Origin: UBA5794 sp965368815
GTDB lineage: Bacteria > Actinomycetota > Acidimicrobiia > Spongiisociales > UBA5794
Reading direction: 5' to 3'
Assembly: GCA_965368815.1 (NCBI GenBank)
Contig: CBDUOH010000007.1
Location: 1 to 43,894, forward strand
DNA length: 43,894 bases
Position numbers and translations under genes: made by a program
Shown here: in pieces, positions 24,820-31,658 of the stretch
Layout of the letters: each line of letters starts with the position of its first letter
How positions within the stretch are numbered: the first letter of the stretch is position 1
The notes under the pieces: generated by a model
The model's input: only the letters and a program-made list of their open reading frames with translations
What the model was told of the DNA's origin: nothing
The model's database searches: none

Positions 24820-25875
24820 TCACAGCATCCAATCAAGCGACGCACCGTGAGCCTGCCCATAGGCGAGCACGACCGAGCCATCTCCCGGCCACCGTTGCGC
24901 GGTCAACTCCATGCCACGGTGGCCCGTCCCGTACCCGGGAGGCTCAAGGGAAACATGGGCCAAAGGCCGCTGTTCGGTCGCCGCGGCGCCGGCATCGGCA
25001 AGCAGCTCGCGCACGTTCGTCTGCGTATCCCGATCGAGGTATTGCCACATGACGGAGTGCTGGACCACCGTCAACGTCCCGTCAGCGACCGGTTCTTCCA
25101 GGCGATCCGCAAGCCATGAAGCGGCGTCGGACTCATCCACGACGAACGGGACACCGGCGGCGAGATCCATCGCCCGGGTGAGCCGCTCGAATCGGTCGAC
25201 CTGGTCGCCCCACACATAGGACAGGAGCCTGAGCCGAGCGTCGGGTTCCAGAAATCTCACCGGTGCTGTGTCGCACCCTCGTCGCTCCATGATCCTGACC
25301 GTTTCGGGGATCGGGGGCGAGGTGCCGGTCCATACGGGTTCGAGAAGCGGCCCTCGGGAGTCACCATCCCACGACCATGCCGTTGATCGGTAGTTGAAGA
25401 GGTCCAGGAGCAGGTTCAACCCAGCCGAAGATCCGATTTCGAGCAGGCGGATTGGCCGGGGCTCACGATCCAACACGAACGCGAGGCCGGAGAACAGGGC
25501 GACACTCCTCCCGATCTCGTTCGTCTGGGGAGGTGCATCGATGTACTTCCGAAGGAACTCGGCATTGATGTCCACTTCGACCAGGAAATCCTCTTCGAGG
25601 GTTTGGCCGTCCGGAACCCCACCAACACTCGGAAAATGCGGGAGGAGGCGTTGGGCTACGCGTTCAAGGACGAGCCGATGGACCCCGCCCATGAACCTCA
25701 GGGGCAGAGCGGCAGAGACTGGGTCCCCTTTGAAGTCGTCAACGACACGCGCAACAGGTCCACCCCGTTCCATGTCGCCCAGCGCGATGCCGAGGATCTC
25801 GGCGTACAACGGTGATCCAAGAATCCGACACCATTCGATCTGGGTCGCGAACGACGTCTGGATCTGTCGGGTCAC
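24820..25875 (-). CDS. DUF2332 family protein
   Basis: A 351-residue protein of the DUF2332 family, common in actinomycetes. It has LLEIGSSAGLNLLLDLF, which looks like the SAM-binding loop of a methyltransferase fold (motif I GSSAG), and a C-terminal LTVVQHSVMWQYL segment typical of the family. No activity has been established for the family to my knowledge; a methyltransferase-like fold is inference from motif I. It starts with GTG at 25875 overlapping the stop of the SRAP gene (GTGA, 25872-25875), so the two are translationally coupled. This link to a DNA-damage protein is the only functional hint. Confidence 0.8.
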   Translation of the reverse strand: MTRQIQTSFATQIEWCRILGSPLYAEILGIALGDMERGGPVARVVDDFKGDPVSAALPLRFMGGVHRLVLERVAQRLLPHFPSVGGVPDGQTLEEDFLVEVDINAEFLRKYIDAPPQTNEIGRSVALFSGLAFVLDREPRPIRLLEIGSSAGLNLLLDLFNYRSTAWSWDGDSRGPLLEPVWTGTSPPIPETVRIMERRGCDTAPVRFLEPDARLRLLSYVWGDQVDRFERLTRAMDLAAGVPFVVDESDAASWLADRLEEPVADGTLTVVQHSVMWQYLDRDTQTNVRELLADAGAAATEQRPLAHVSLEPPGYGTGHRGMELTAQRWPGDGSVVLAYGQAHGASLDWML

Positions 25876-26564
25876 GGAGCGCCCACGGCACCTGTGTCGA
25901 GCGGGGTCACGAGGTCGACCGAATCATTCCGCACATTGTTCACCAACGTCGAAACCGGATACTCGTCCATGGCAGAACCCGGGTACACGGTGAGAAGGCC
26001 CGAGAGTGCGGCCACATCCTTGTTGTCGCGATCGAGCCACGGTTCCCACGACTCGCGAGGGAGCACCACCGGCATTCGATCGTGCAGCGGAGCCACCACC
26101 TCGTTCGGCTCTCCGGTCAGGATCGTGCACGTCAGGACCCGGTCACCTTCTGGGCTCTTCCATGACGACCAGAGGCCGGCGGCCGCGAGCGGCGTCCCGT
26201 CGACCGAGTGGATGTAGTGCGGCAGCTTTCCCTTTGCCTTCCGTTCCCATTCGTAGAAGCCGTCAAGGGGAATCAGACACCGCCTCTCCACGAAAGCGTC
26301 GCGGAACATCGGCTTGTCGGCTGCTGTCTCTGCGCGTGCGTTGATCGCCTTGGCTCCGATCTTGAGGTCTTTCGCCCAGAACGGTACGAGCCCCCAACGG
26401 AATGACGTGAGAACCCGGTGTCCTTCGTGCTCGGCAGCGGCGTACACCTGCATGGTCGGGGCGACGTTCCAGCTCGGCGTTATGGACTCGGTGCGCACGA
26501 ACTCGGCACCAAAGTGCTCGGCGTAGAACTCGGGCTTTTCGACCTGGACAAAGCGACCGCACAT
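25872..26564 (-). CDS. yedK: SRAP domain protein (YedK/HMCES-type abasic-site crosslinker)
   Basis: A 230-residue SRAP protein. The invariant Cys2 directly after Met1 (MCGRFV) forms a thiazolidine crosslink with abasic sites in single-stranded DNA after Met removal. Other active-site residues are in place: INARAET (N75, R77), GFYEWE (E105) and HDRMPVVL (H161). The ATG at 26564 is certain because the family requires Cys at position 2; the longer frame from 26651 is rejected. TACGCT lies six bases upstream, so the message is probably leaderless. Coupled to DUF2332. Divergent from the ABC exporter genes. Confidence 0.95.
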   Translation of the reverse strand: MCGRFVQVEKPEFYAEHFGAEFVRTESITPSWNVAPTMQVYAAAEHEGHRVLTSFRWGLVPFWAKDLKIGAKAINARAETAADKPMFRDAFVERRCLIPLDGFYEWERKAKGKLPHYIHSVDGTPLAAAGLWSSWKSPEGDRVLTCTILTGEPNEVVAPLHDRMPVVLPRESWEPWLDRDNKDVAALSGLLTVYPGSAMDEYPVSTLVNNVRNDSVDLVTPLDTGAVGAP

Positions 26565-26570
26565 GGCCCC

Positions 26571-26576
26571 AGCGTA
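26571..26576 (-). promoter_or_regulatory. leaderless-type -10 (TACGCT) of the SRAP gene
   Basis: TACGCT on the minus strand is six bases before the ATG at 26564. The intervening GGGGCC is not a ribosome-binding site. Confidence 0.55.
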
Positions 26577-26641
26577 CCGACAGGAGGCATATCCGAGGAC
26601 GACCGAGCCGACGATGTGTCGGGGGTATCGATCAAGCCCTG

Positions 26642-26647
26642 TACGGT
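26642..26647 (+). promoter_or_regulatory. leaderless-type -10 (TACGGT) of the first ABC exporter
   Basis: TACGGT ends eight bases before the ATG at 26656, with no Shine-Dalgarno sequence. A second in-frame ATG at 26668 is an alternative start. Confidence 0.4.
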
Positions 26648-26655
26648 TCATTCCG

Positions 26656-27588
26656 ATGGTTCAGGCAATGGCACAGGCAATCGCGTTCGAATCCGTACAC
26701 AAGACGTTCGGGGAGGTGACCGCGCTCGAGCAGATCTCCTTCTCGGCGCCGGTCGGATCCGTGACCGTACTGCTCGGACCGAACGGAGCCGGCAAGACCA
26801 CCACCGTCCGGCTGACCACGGGGGCCCTCATCGCTGATGCGGGCTCGATCGAGGTGCTCGGACTCTCACCCCTCGAACATGGGGACGAAGTCAGATCGCG
26901 CGTCGGTGTCGTCCCACCAAAACCTGCCTTCTACGACCAGCTGACCGGATGGGAGAACCTCCAATTCGCGGCCACCATCTTCCAGAGCGACGAGACACGG
27001 GCGCGCGAGGCAGCCGCGCGCTTCGGGATCGATCACGCTCTCAGCCAAGAAGTTGGCGGCTATTCCACAGGAATGCGGACCCGCCTCGCCCTGGCACGGG
27101 CGGTGGTCCACGATCCCGAGGTTCTGATGCTCGACGAGCCGACCGCAGGACTCGACCCCGAATCTGCCCGCGCCGTACTCGAACTCATCAAGGAGATGGC
27201 TGGACGAGGCCGGACCATCGTCATGTGCACGCACCTGCTGCACGAAGCCGAGGGTATCGCCGACCAGGTCGTGCTCATGGACAACGGCACCGTGCGGGCC
27301 GCGGGCAACCCCGGTGACCTCGCCCGGTCGTACATGGAGAACCCCATCGTGATCATCGACACTGAAGATCGCGACATGCTCGCGTCGATTGCGTCGCTCG
27401 ATGGCGTCCTTGCCACCGAAGGAACCGGAGCGCTGCGGGTCACCATCGATTCGACTGACCGGATTCCTGACATCGTCGTTGAACTGGTCAAACTCGGTGC
27501 GAGACCGACCAGGGTCGAGCCATTGACGCCGACGCTCGAGGATCTGTACTTCGAGATGCAACGTACCCATCGGGAGTCGGGCGCATGA
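26656..27588 (+). CDS. ABC exporter ATP-binding protein
   Basis: A 310-residue ABC ATPase of the drug/antibiotic exporter (DrrA/CcmA-like) type. Walker A is GPNGAGKTTT and Walker B VLMLDEPTAGLDPES. The signature is degenerate (GGYSTGMRTRLALARA, with YSTGM in place of LSGGQ), as in the NatA/DrrA branch. The switch is MCTHLLHEAEG. The C-terminal domain ends VEPLTPTLEDLYFEM, the usual exporter tail. Start taken as the first ATG after the -10; 26668 is possible. The stop overlaps the permease start (ATGA, 27585-27588). Substrate unknown. Confidence 0.9.
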   Translation: MVQAMAQAIAFESVHKTFGEVTALEQISFSAPVGSVTVLLGPNGAGKTTTVRLTTGALIADAGSIEVLGLSPLEHGDEVRSRVGVVPPKPAFYDQLTGWENLQFAATIFQSDETRAREAAARFGIDHALSQEVGGYSTGMRTRLALARAVVHDPEVLMLDEPTAGLDPESARAVLELIKEMAGRGRTIVMCTHLLHEAEGIADQVVLMDNGTVRAAGNPGDLARSYMENPIVIIDTEDRDMLASIASLDGVLATEGTGALRVTIDSTDRIPDIVVELVKLGARPTRVEPLTPTLEDLYFEMQRTHRESGA

Positions 27589-28409
27589 GACGATCCATGG
27601 TCACTGCCGTCGTCCGGGCCGATCTGTACCGCTTGGTCAAGTCCCGCGACTACTGGATCCCGCTGCTGATCCTCTCAAGCATGTTCTTCGTTGTGCTCCC
27701 GGCGATCTTGTTGGGAGCCATGTCCTTGGTGCAACAGACCAACGCCATCACCCAGATCGGCGACATCATCGGAACTCTCCCGGATGCCATCCAGGCGAAC
27801 ATCCAGGGTGACAACCCGGCGACCAGGGCTTCGTACGCGTTTGCGGTCTACCTGCTTGCACCGATCGCAATCATCGTGCCACTCACGATCTCATCGGCTG
27901 TGGGAGCAAACTCCATCGTCGGTGAACGGGAACGCGGCACAGGCGAGTACCTCGCACACTCGCCACTGACCGTCCAGGAAATCTATGTGGGCAAGCTGAT
28001 CGCGAGCCTGCTCCCCGGGTACGTAGCGGGCATCGTCGGGTTCGCCTGCTACTCATTGGTCGTGAACCTGATCGTGGGGACCCAGATCGGTGGGTGGTTC
28101 TTCCCAACGGCAGGTTGGCTGTTGTTGGTGTTGTGGGTGGTGCCCCCCTTCATCGCCATCGCATTGTCACTGATCCTTCGCCTCTCGGCCCGGGTACGGT
28201 CAGCGGCGTCGGCGCATCAGGCGTCGAGCCTGGTCACGCTCCCTGTGATCCTGCTCAGCTACGGCGTGGCATCAGGCCTGTTGTACAGCCCCGTCGTGTC
28301 GGCGGCTGTCGCCGGGTTGGTCGCATGGATCGTTGCATTGGCGCTTCTGGGATCGGGATCGCGCTCGATCCGAAGGGAACGACTGCTCGGCGTATCCGCC
28401 GATCTCTAG
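27585..28409 (+). CDS. ABC-2 type exporter permease
   Basis: A 274-residue membrane permease with about six helices (first: IPLLILSSMFFVVLPAILLGAM). The GERERGTGEYLAHSPLTVQEIYVGKLIAS segment is the conserved ABC-2 motif (ERExGTxExLLxxPxxxxEIxxGK). It pairs with the ATPase upstream by an ATGA overlap. The last codons overlap the stop of the convergent GNAT gene: both stops use one CTAG at 28406-28409. Substrate unknown. Confidence 0.9.
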   Translation: MRRSMVTAVVRADLYRLVKSRDYWIPLLILSSMFFVVLPAILLGAMSLVQQTNAITQIGDIIGTLPDAIQANIQGDNPATRASYAFAVYLLAPIAIIVPLTISSAVGANSIVGERERGTGEYLAHSPLTVQEIYVGKLIASLLPGYVAGIVGFACYSLVVNLIVGTQIGGWFFPTAGWLLLVLWVVPPFIAIALSLILRLSARVRSAASAHQASSLVTLPVILLSYGVASGLLYSPVVSAAVAGLVAWIVALALLGSGSRSIRRERLLGVSADL

Positions 28410-28915
28410 CCGGCGACGTCGAGTTTGCGTTCGAGAAGCATCGTCGAGACGTGCTCGCCGTCCTTGAACCCGGCCTCGTCAAGGATTCCGACCTCGCGGT
28501 ACTTGAGTTTCCGATGCAGCGCAACGGATGCCTCATTGGGTAGGGCGATGATGGCGTAGGCACGGTGGAATCCTCGCTCGGTGAGGCGGTCGATGAGTGC
28601 CGAGTAGAGCGCCGTGCCGGTCCCGGCCCCCGTGTAATCCGAATCGAACACGACCGTCGTCTCCGCGGAGCCTGCATACGCGCTCTTGTCGCGCCAAGGG
28701 CCAGCCCACGCGGCGCCGACGACCAGACCGTCGATCTCAGCGACAAGCACGGGGTATTCGGCTGCGACCTTGGCCTCCAGCCACTCCGCCCGTACTTCGT
28801 CAGACCACGCCTCCGTGTCGAAGGACACGTGACTACCGACGATGTACATGTTGTAGATCTCGTTGATCCGCCCAGCGTCAGACGGCTCAACGTCGCGGAT
28901 GACCAGATGGCTCAT
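28406..28915 (-). CDS. GNAT acetyltransferase, phosphinothricin acetyltransferase-like
   Basis: A 169-residue GNAT protein of the PAT/YncA type. It opens VIRDVEPSDAGRINEIYNMYI and has VSFDTEAWS, VVGAAWAGPWRDKSAYAGSAETTVVFDSDYTGAGTGTALY (in parts), where GAGTGTALY is the acetyl-CoA loop, and ALPNEASVALHRKLKYREVG. The family acetylates small amines such as methionine sulfone or phosphinothricin; the natural substrate here is unknown. The ATG at 28915 overlaps the stop of the ABC-2 permease upstream (ATGA, 28912-28915). The longer frame from 29047 lies inside that permease and is rejected. Unrelated in detail to the two YhcX-type GNATs in this window. Confidence 0.87.
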   Translation of the reverse strand: MSHLVIRDVEPSDAGRINEIYNMYIVGSHVSFDTEAWSDEVRAEWLEAKVAAEYPVLVAEIDGLVVGAAWAGPWRDKSAYAGSAETTVVFDSDYTGAGTGTALYSALIDRLTERGFHRAYAIIALPNEASVALHRKLKYREVGILDEAGFKDGEHVSTMLLERKLDVAG

Positions 28916-29748
28916 GCCGGCGCCGCCGCACCCTTGCCGCGCCGCGAGCGTCTCGAGGTCCCGGGATTGGCTTCCCATGTGAAGAATCGCACCGCGATCA
29001 CCATTGCGATGGCCCCCCATACCGCCATGTACGCGATGCTTCCCCACCGGAACTGTGCACCCGTCGACAGAGGATTGAACGCTGCGACGAAAGGTTCGAC
29101 GAAGTGCTTGAGCGGGAAGATGTTCGCAACTGCGTCGAGCCAGGCCGGTGCGTCGTCTGAAGGAACGATGAACACACCGGAGAAGAAGGCGAGGGGCAGA
29201 AGCGTGGCATTCGTGACCGCGGTGGCCGCCTCACCTGACGACACAAGCGCTGCAACCATCAAACCGAGAGCTGCGAAGCTCCCGACTCCCACGAGGAACG
29301 TCAGCGTCGCGGCGGCCAACGTCCGTGTGTAGACCTCGACGCCATAGAACGCCACACCGATTGACATCATGATTCCGACCGAGAGAACCGCGATCAGCAG
29401 CGCGCTGAGGATCTTGCCACCCATGTACACCACGGGAGGGAGCGGGGTCCCCTTGATCCGCTTCAGGATCCCCTGGTCTCGTTGGTACGCAGTCGTGACG
29501 GCGAGGTTTGTGTAGGTCGCAGACACCGCAGCGAACACCGCCATCGCGGGTGCGTAGTACTGGGCTGTCGTGACGCCGAGCGCCTCGATCGGTTCATTTC
29601 CGAACACGAGCGAGAACACGATGAAGATCATCAGCGGGAAGAACAGCGTGAAGAACGCTGCCATCGGGTTCCTGAAGAAGATGGTGTTCTGATACTTGGT
29701 CTGACCGAGCAGCAGCCCGAGGTTGGTCGGAGGGGGTGTCGTCGCCAT
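28912..29748 (-). CDS. ABC-2 type exporter permease (second system)
   Basis: A 278-residue permease with about six transmembrane segments. The N-terminal FFRNPMAAFFTLFFPLMIFIVFSLVFGNE and the central QRDQGILKRIKGTPLPPVVYMGGKI motif mark the ABC-2/YadH branch. LPLAFFSGVFIV and IFPLKHFVEPF near the C-terminus are further family traits. Its likely ATPase partner is encoded at 30584-31483 on the same strand, but a fasciclin gene on the opposite strand lies between them. The ATG at 29748 follows TAAGCT by eight bases; the upstream in-frame start at 29820 is not supported. Coupled to the downstream GNAT by ATGA. Confidence 0.88.
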   Translation of the reverse strand: MATTPPPTNLGLLLGQTKYQNTIFFRNPMAAFFTLFFPLMIFIVFSLVFGNEPIEALGVTTAQYYAPAMAVFAAVSATYTNLAVTTAYQRDQGILKRIKGTPLPPVVYMGGKILSALLIAVLSVGIMMSIGVAFYGVEVYTRTLAAATLTFLVGVGSFAALGLMVAALVSSGEAATAVTNATLLPLAFFSGVFIVPSDDAPAWLDAVANIFPLKHFVEPFVAAFNPLSTGAQFRWGSIAYMAVWGAIAMVIAVRFFTWEANPGTSRRSRRGKGAAAPA

Positions 29749-29756
29749 TGCGTGCC

Positions 29757-29762
29757 AGCTTA
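29757..29762 (-). promoter_or_regulatory. leaderless-type -10 (TAAGCT) of the second ABC permease
   Basis: TAAGCT on the minus strand ends eight bases before the ATG at 29748. The permease therefore has its own promoter and need not depend on read-through from its ATPase gene. Confidence 0.5.
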
Positions 29763-29847
29763 TCAGTCGGAATGGGCGAGATCCGCGTCCACAATCTTTT
29801 AGTGATAAATAAACATCCAACTTCGGGCACAGCCTCGTACTCGGGAT

Positions 29848-29867
29848 GTGGTGGGTCCATCCACCAC
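29848..29867 (+). other. 5' UTR hairpin of the fasciclin gene
   Basis: GTGGTGG and CCACCAC form a perfect 7-bp stem with a 6-nt loop, seven bases before the AAAGGAAA ribosome-binding region. It may protect the 5' end of the message or modulate initiation. AT-rich sequence just upstream (around 29800-29815) probably holds the promoter. Confidence 0.45.
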
Positions 29868-29886
29868 GTCACGAAAGGAAACAACC

Positions 29887-30510
29887 ATGCGACGGACACT
29901 CTCGCTCATCGCACTCCTGCTCGTCGTTGCGCTCACGGCAGCCGCCTGTAGCAGCAGCACAGCAGACACAACCACGACCACCGAAGCCGAAACCCCGACA
30001 ACGATGGCTCCTGAGACCACCACAGCCATGGAGGCCGACCCGACGATCGCCGATGTCGTGATCGCATCGGCCGACGCCGATCCGGCTGAGTTCACGATCC
30101 TGTTGGCAGCTGTACTCGCTGCCGATCCTTCGATCGTTGCAGCTCTCAGCGATCCCATGCAGCAACTGACGGTCTTTGCGCCGACTGATGCGGCGTTCGG
30201 TGTCGCACTTGAGGCACTCGACATGACCGCTGACGAACTGCTTGCAGATACGGAGTTGCTCAATTCGGTACTCACCTATCACGTGGTGTCCGGTGTGTAT
30301 GACGCCGCGGCCGTCATCAGTGCGGCCCCAATCGAGGCATTGGCGACGCTGAACGCTGACGCCACGCTCAATGTGCAGGTCATCGATGGCGATGTCGTTG
30401 TCAATGACGGCACCGAGCCGCTCGGCGGGTCGACGGTCATTCAGCCTGACGTCATGGCGAGCAACGGTGTGATCCACATCGTTGACACGGTGCTGATTCC
30501 TGGCGCATAG
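29887..30510 (+). CDS. fasciclin (FAS1) domain lipoprotein
   Basis: A 207-residue secreted lipoprotein. The signal peptide MRRTLSLIALLLVVALTAAAC ends in lipobox Cys. A Thr/Glu-rich low-complexity linker of about 35 residues follows. The single FAS1 domain (about 70-207) shows the H1 box LTVFAPTDAAF, the YH motif in LTYHVVSG and the H2 box NGVIHIVDTVLIP. FAS1 proteins act in surface adhesion or matrix interaction. The ATG at 29887 is supported by the signal peptide and AAAGGAAA. It is a single gene on the opposite strand, inserted between an ABC permease and its probable ATPase, and is followed by a hairpin terminator. Confidence 0.93.
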   Translation: MRRTLSLIALLLVVALTAAACSSSTADTTTTTEAETPTTMAPETTTAMEADPTIADVVIASADADPAEFTILLAAVLAADPSIVAALSDPMQQLTVFAPTDAAFGVALEALDMTADELLADTELLNSVLTYHVVSGVYDAAAVISAAPIEALATLNADATLNVQVIDGDVVVNDGTEPLGGSTVIQPDVMASNGVIHIVDTVLIPGA

Positions 30511-30532
30511 TCCCACCCAATTGCGCCACATC

Positions 30533-30579
30533 GGTCAGGGTTCGACGCTCCCAGTCGGACCCTGACCCGCGTCCGGGTC
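30533..30579. terminator. hairpins between convergent fasciclin and ABC ATPase genes
   Basis: GGTCAGGGT-CG at 30533-30544 pairs with 30556-30567 over 12 bp with one mismatch. Overlapping it, GACCCG-CGTC-CGGGTC (30564-30579) is a second perfect 6-bp stem. The two are partly exclusive. No U-tract is present on either strand. It probably terminates both convergent genes. Confidence 0.6.
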
Positions 30580-30583
30580 GGTG

Positions 30584-31483
30584 TCAGGTCACCAGATCCG
30601 ACGTGAGTTCGAGGTACACGTCCTCGAGCGATGGACGCGTGACGGACAGATCCCCCAGTTCGTACCCATGATCGATCGCCCAACCCGTGATCGTGTGGAC
30701 ATCGCGGGTCGGCGACTGGGAACGGACCATGAAACGTCCCGCGGCGGTTCGTTCGACGCCGTCGAGAGGGATCGAACCCGGATCGGCGTCATCGGCCAGG
30801 AAGGTGATCACGGTGGAGGCTGAGGCACGCCCTCCGAGGGACTCGGGTGTCCCTTCGGCCACGATCTCCCCGCTTGCGATGATGGCGAGCCGGTCGGCGA
30901 GGTGCTGGGCTTCGTCCATGTAGTGCGTGGTGAGCAGGATGGTCTTCCCGAGGGAGGTGAGGTTCTCGACGATCGACCATGCCTGTCTCCTCGCGCTCGG
31001 GTCGAAGCCCGTCGTCGGTTCGTCCAGGAACACGAGCGCGGGATCACCGACGATGCCGAGGGCAAGCTCAAGTCGCCGGCGTTGACCTCCGGACAAAGAC
31101 TTGATTCGAGCTGAAGTCTTTTCCTCAAGACCGACGATCTCGATCAACTCGGCGGTCGGTCGCTGCCTGGGGTACATCGACCCGTAGATGTCGATCGCCT
31201 CCCGCACGGTGAGCTGTTCTTCGACGGCCGTCTCCTGAAGGACGATGCCGATCGACTCACGGAACTCGCGTGGCGAATCGCCGGGGTCGAACCCGAGGAC
31301 CGAGACGTCGCCGGACGACTTCGTGCGATGTCCCTCGAGAATCTCGACGGTCGTCGACTTCCCTGCGCCATTCGGACCGAGCAGGGCGAACACCTCACCC
31401 TTGTCCACGTGGAAGTCGATCCCGCGCACGGCCTCGACCGGTCCATAGTTCTTTGTGAGCTGCGAGACGGTGATGACGGCCAT
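30584..31483 (-). CDS. ABC exporter ATP-binding protein (second system)
   Basis: A 299-residue ABC ATPase of the ABC-2 exporter type (YadG/CcmA-like). Walker A is GPNGAGKSTT, signature LSGGQRRRLELALGI, Walker B LVFLDEPTTGFDPSARR and switch LTTHYMDEAQHLADR. The C-terminal tail ends TRPSLEDVYLELTSDL. The ATG at 31483 has TAATGT seven bases upstream, and no Shine-Dalgarno sequence; the frame continues far upstream to 31882 through non-coding-like sequence antisense to amtB and that part is rejected. It most likely energises the permease at 28912-29748. Substrate unknown. Confidence 0.9.
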   Translation of the reverse strand: MAVITVSQLTKNYGPVEAVRGIDFHVDKGEVFALLGPNGAGKSTTVEILEGHRTKSSGDVSVLGFDPGDSPREFRESIGIVLQETAVEEQLTVREAIDIYGSMYPRQRPTAELIEIVGLEEKTSARIKSLSGGQRRRLELALGIVGDPALVFLDEPTTGFDPSARRQAWSIVENLTSLGKTILLTTHYMDEAQHLADRLAIIASGEIVAEGTPESLGGRASASTVITFLADDADPGSIPLDGVERTAAGRFMVRSQSPTRDVHTITGWAIDHGYELGDLSVTRPSLEDVYLELTSDLVT

Positions 31484-31490
31484 GACCGGC

Positions 31491-31496
31491 ACATTA
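31491..31496 (-). promoter_or_regulatory. leaderless-type -10 (TAATGT) of the second ABC ATPase
   Basis: TAATGT on the minus strand ends seven bases before the ATG at 31483, the classic spacing for a transcript beginning at the start codon. Confidence 0.55.
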
Positions 31497-31564
31497 CCGG
31501 CGCCTCGCACCTGTATCTCGTCGCGGTTCCGTCGAAGGTCCGCATCGACGACGGAAAGGTCGCC

Positions 31565-31602
31565 GTAACAGAGTCGTCGCGTTTTCGTAACCGTCGAGTA
31601 AC
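31565..31602 (+). promoter_or_regulatory. GlnR-type box upstream of amtB
   Basis: GTAAC occurs at 31565, 31587 and 31598. The last two form GTAAC-N6-GTAAC, and the first is exactly 22 bp before the second, so all three fall on an 11-bp grid. This matches the actinobacterial GlnR layout GTNAC-N6-GNAAC repeated twice, with only the half-site at 31576 (GTCGC) degenerate. It implies nitrogen control of amtB. Confidence 0.7.
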
Positions 31603-31658
31603 CGTGCCGACACAAGGCGCTCGTACCGTGCCACGGCACCGTATACAAGGAGGACACA

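Noticed and set aside
28406..28915. The small GNAT as a third member of the YhcX-type pair
   Set aside because: It lacks the EMTAxEY insertion and the WxNPxY tail, and instead shows PAT/YncA features.
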